From: Spirochaetales bacterium
GTDB lineage: Bacteria; Spirochaetota; Spirochaetia; ARS1246
Direction of reading: 5' to 3'
NCBI GenBank assembly: GCA_018644745.1
Contig: JABGPX010000558.1
Coordinates: 1 to 6,564, forward strand
DNA length: 6,564 nucleotides
The translations under genes and the position numbers were made by a program. Below, in pieces: positions 5,966-6,564 of this stretch. The notes under the pieces were generated by a model. It searched no databases. It saw only the letters and a program-made list of their open reading frames with translations, and was not told the origin of the DNA. The first letter of the stretch is position 1; each line of letters opens with the position of its first letter.

Positions 5966-6564
5966 ATGAAGCTGAATCTGTCGAAATTTTTCCAAGCCCG
6001 CAGCAACGTAGTTCTATTCAGGAAATTACCGGGATCGGTAAGTTATGTGTACATGCAGCTGATCGGTAAGCTCTATTATCTGGTAAAAAGAAAAGAAAAA
6101 AGACTTATCGAGAAGAATATTCGGGATTTGCTTGGCAACAAAAGCGAAAAGCATATACGCGAGATAACCCGACAAACATTCAAGGGTATTTTTGCCCACT
6201 ATTTCGAAAAAATGTTCTCCGCGTTCAAGGATGTAAGCCAGATAAGACGGTTTGTGAACATGAAGTTCAATATCCAGAATGAAGATGCGATAAAAGATGC
6301 CTTGGCTTTGGGCAAAGGCGTAATCCTGGTTACCGCCCATTGGGGCGCCGTGGAGTTTATTCCGTGGGTATTAGGATTCCGCGACTATCCTATCAGCGTA
6401 ATTGTCGAATGCCAGACAAAGCAGCTCGAGCACGCTCTCAGCCGTCAGGCCAAACACATAAACGCGGAGCTCCTCTGCAACTCGGAAGACGCGTCGGTAT
6501 TCTTTCGAGCAGTATCCAGCTTGAAAAAAAACCGCCTGCTCATGACCGAGTGTGATGAGGTTGA
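5966..6564 (+). CDS. LpxL/HtrB-superfamily acyltransferase (partial, 3' end outside window)
   Basis: An open frame starts at ATG 5966 and is still open at the window edge, giving 199 complete codons. The H-x4-D/E acyltransferase motif is present as HWGAVE (His125, Glu130), preceded by the usual GKGVILVTAH strand. The later LLMTECDEV fits the family's 'Dq' strand near the acyl-binding site. Members move fatty acyl chains onto lipid A precursors or other lipids at the cytoplasmic face of the inner membrane; full proteins are about 290-320 residues, so roughly a third is missing. Unlike E. coli LpxL, the N-terminus shows only a weakly hydrophobic stretch (about 24-40) rather than a clear membrane helix. 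Some related proteins without lipid A roles look like this, so the acceptor is uncertain. It is separated by 168 bases from the HD-GYP gene and may be transcribed on its own. Confidence 0.85.
   Translation, partial: MKLNLSKFFQARSNVVLFRKLPGSVSYVYMQLIGKLYYLVKRKEKRLIEKNIRDLLGNKSEKHIREITRQTFKGIFAHYFEKMFSAFKDVSQIRRFVNMKFNIQNEDAIKDALALGKGVILVTAHWGAVEFIPWVLGFRDYPISVIVECQTKQLEHALSRQAKHINAELLCNSEDASVFFRAVSSLKKNRLLMTECDEV

Noticed and set aside
5952..5969. Five-codon frame (MRRIQ) whose TGA overlaps the acyltransferase ATG, resembling a leader peptide
   Set aside because: It is made almost entirely of the Shine-Dalgarno sequence itself and has no binding site of its own; chance is the simpler explanation.
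6340..6555. Plus-strand 71-codon frame near the right edge
   Set aside because: It lies entirely inside the acyltransferase in another frame, shows no family motif and has no ribosome binding site; it is a shadow of the real gene.

Overview
The window looks like a chromosomal stretch from a Gram-negative bacterium. It carries an LpxL/HtrB-type acyltransferase, an MsbA-fold ABC exporter half and a multidomain HD-GYP phosphodiesterase of the kind common in deltaproteobacteria and uncultured candidate phyla. The phylum is an inference; nothing in the sequence fixes it. No mobile element, CRISPR array, tRNA or rRNA was seen.

Left part, minus strand (1-1780): a half-transporter of the ABC exporter type (38-1780, GTG start). 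Its nucleotide-binding domain has Asp in place of the catalytic Glu and Gln in place of the switch His, the pattern of the degenerate half of heterodimeric exporters. A second minus-strand gene starts at the GTG at 41-39, overlaps the transporter's stop codon by 4 bases and has a strong Shine-Dalgarno. It runs off the left edge and is most likely the partner half-transporter.

Divergent intergenic region (1781-1983): AT-rich. It holds a compact GC hairpin followed by seven T (1918-1940) that looks like an intrinsic terminator reading on the plus strand, two near-identical AT-rich 10-mers 31 bases apart, and a possible -10 box at 1952-1957.

Central plus-strand operon (1984-5797): three tightly packed genes. 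The first is an enolase-superfamily protein of the muconate-lactonizing / dipeptide-epimerase subgroup. The second, overlapping it by 23 bases, is a TtcA/TtuA-like PP-loop ATPase with three cysteines placed as in [4Fe-4S] sulfur-insertion enzymes. The third, starting within about 15 bases, is a V4R-like + coiled-coil + GAF + HD-GYP protein, probably a ligand-controlled c-di-GMP phosphodiesterase. The pairing of a C-H acid chemistry enzyme with a sulfur-transferase-like ATPase is the most unusual part of the window. It could be a small pathway that makes or salvages an amino-acid or peptide-derived, sulfur-containing compound, but no substrate can be read from the sequence.

Right part (5798-6564): a 168-base AT-rich gap with a plausible extended -10 promoter, then the first 199 codons of an LpxL/HtrB-superfamily acyltransferase with a very strong ribosome binding site, cut by the window edge.
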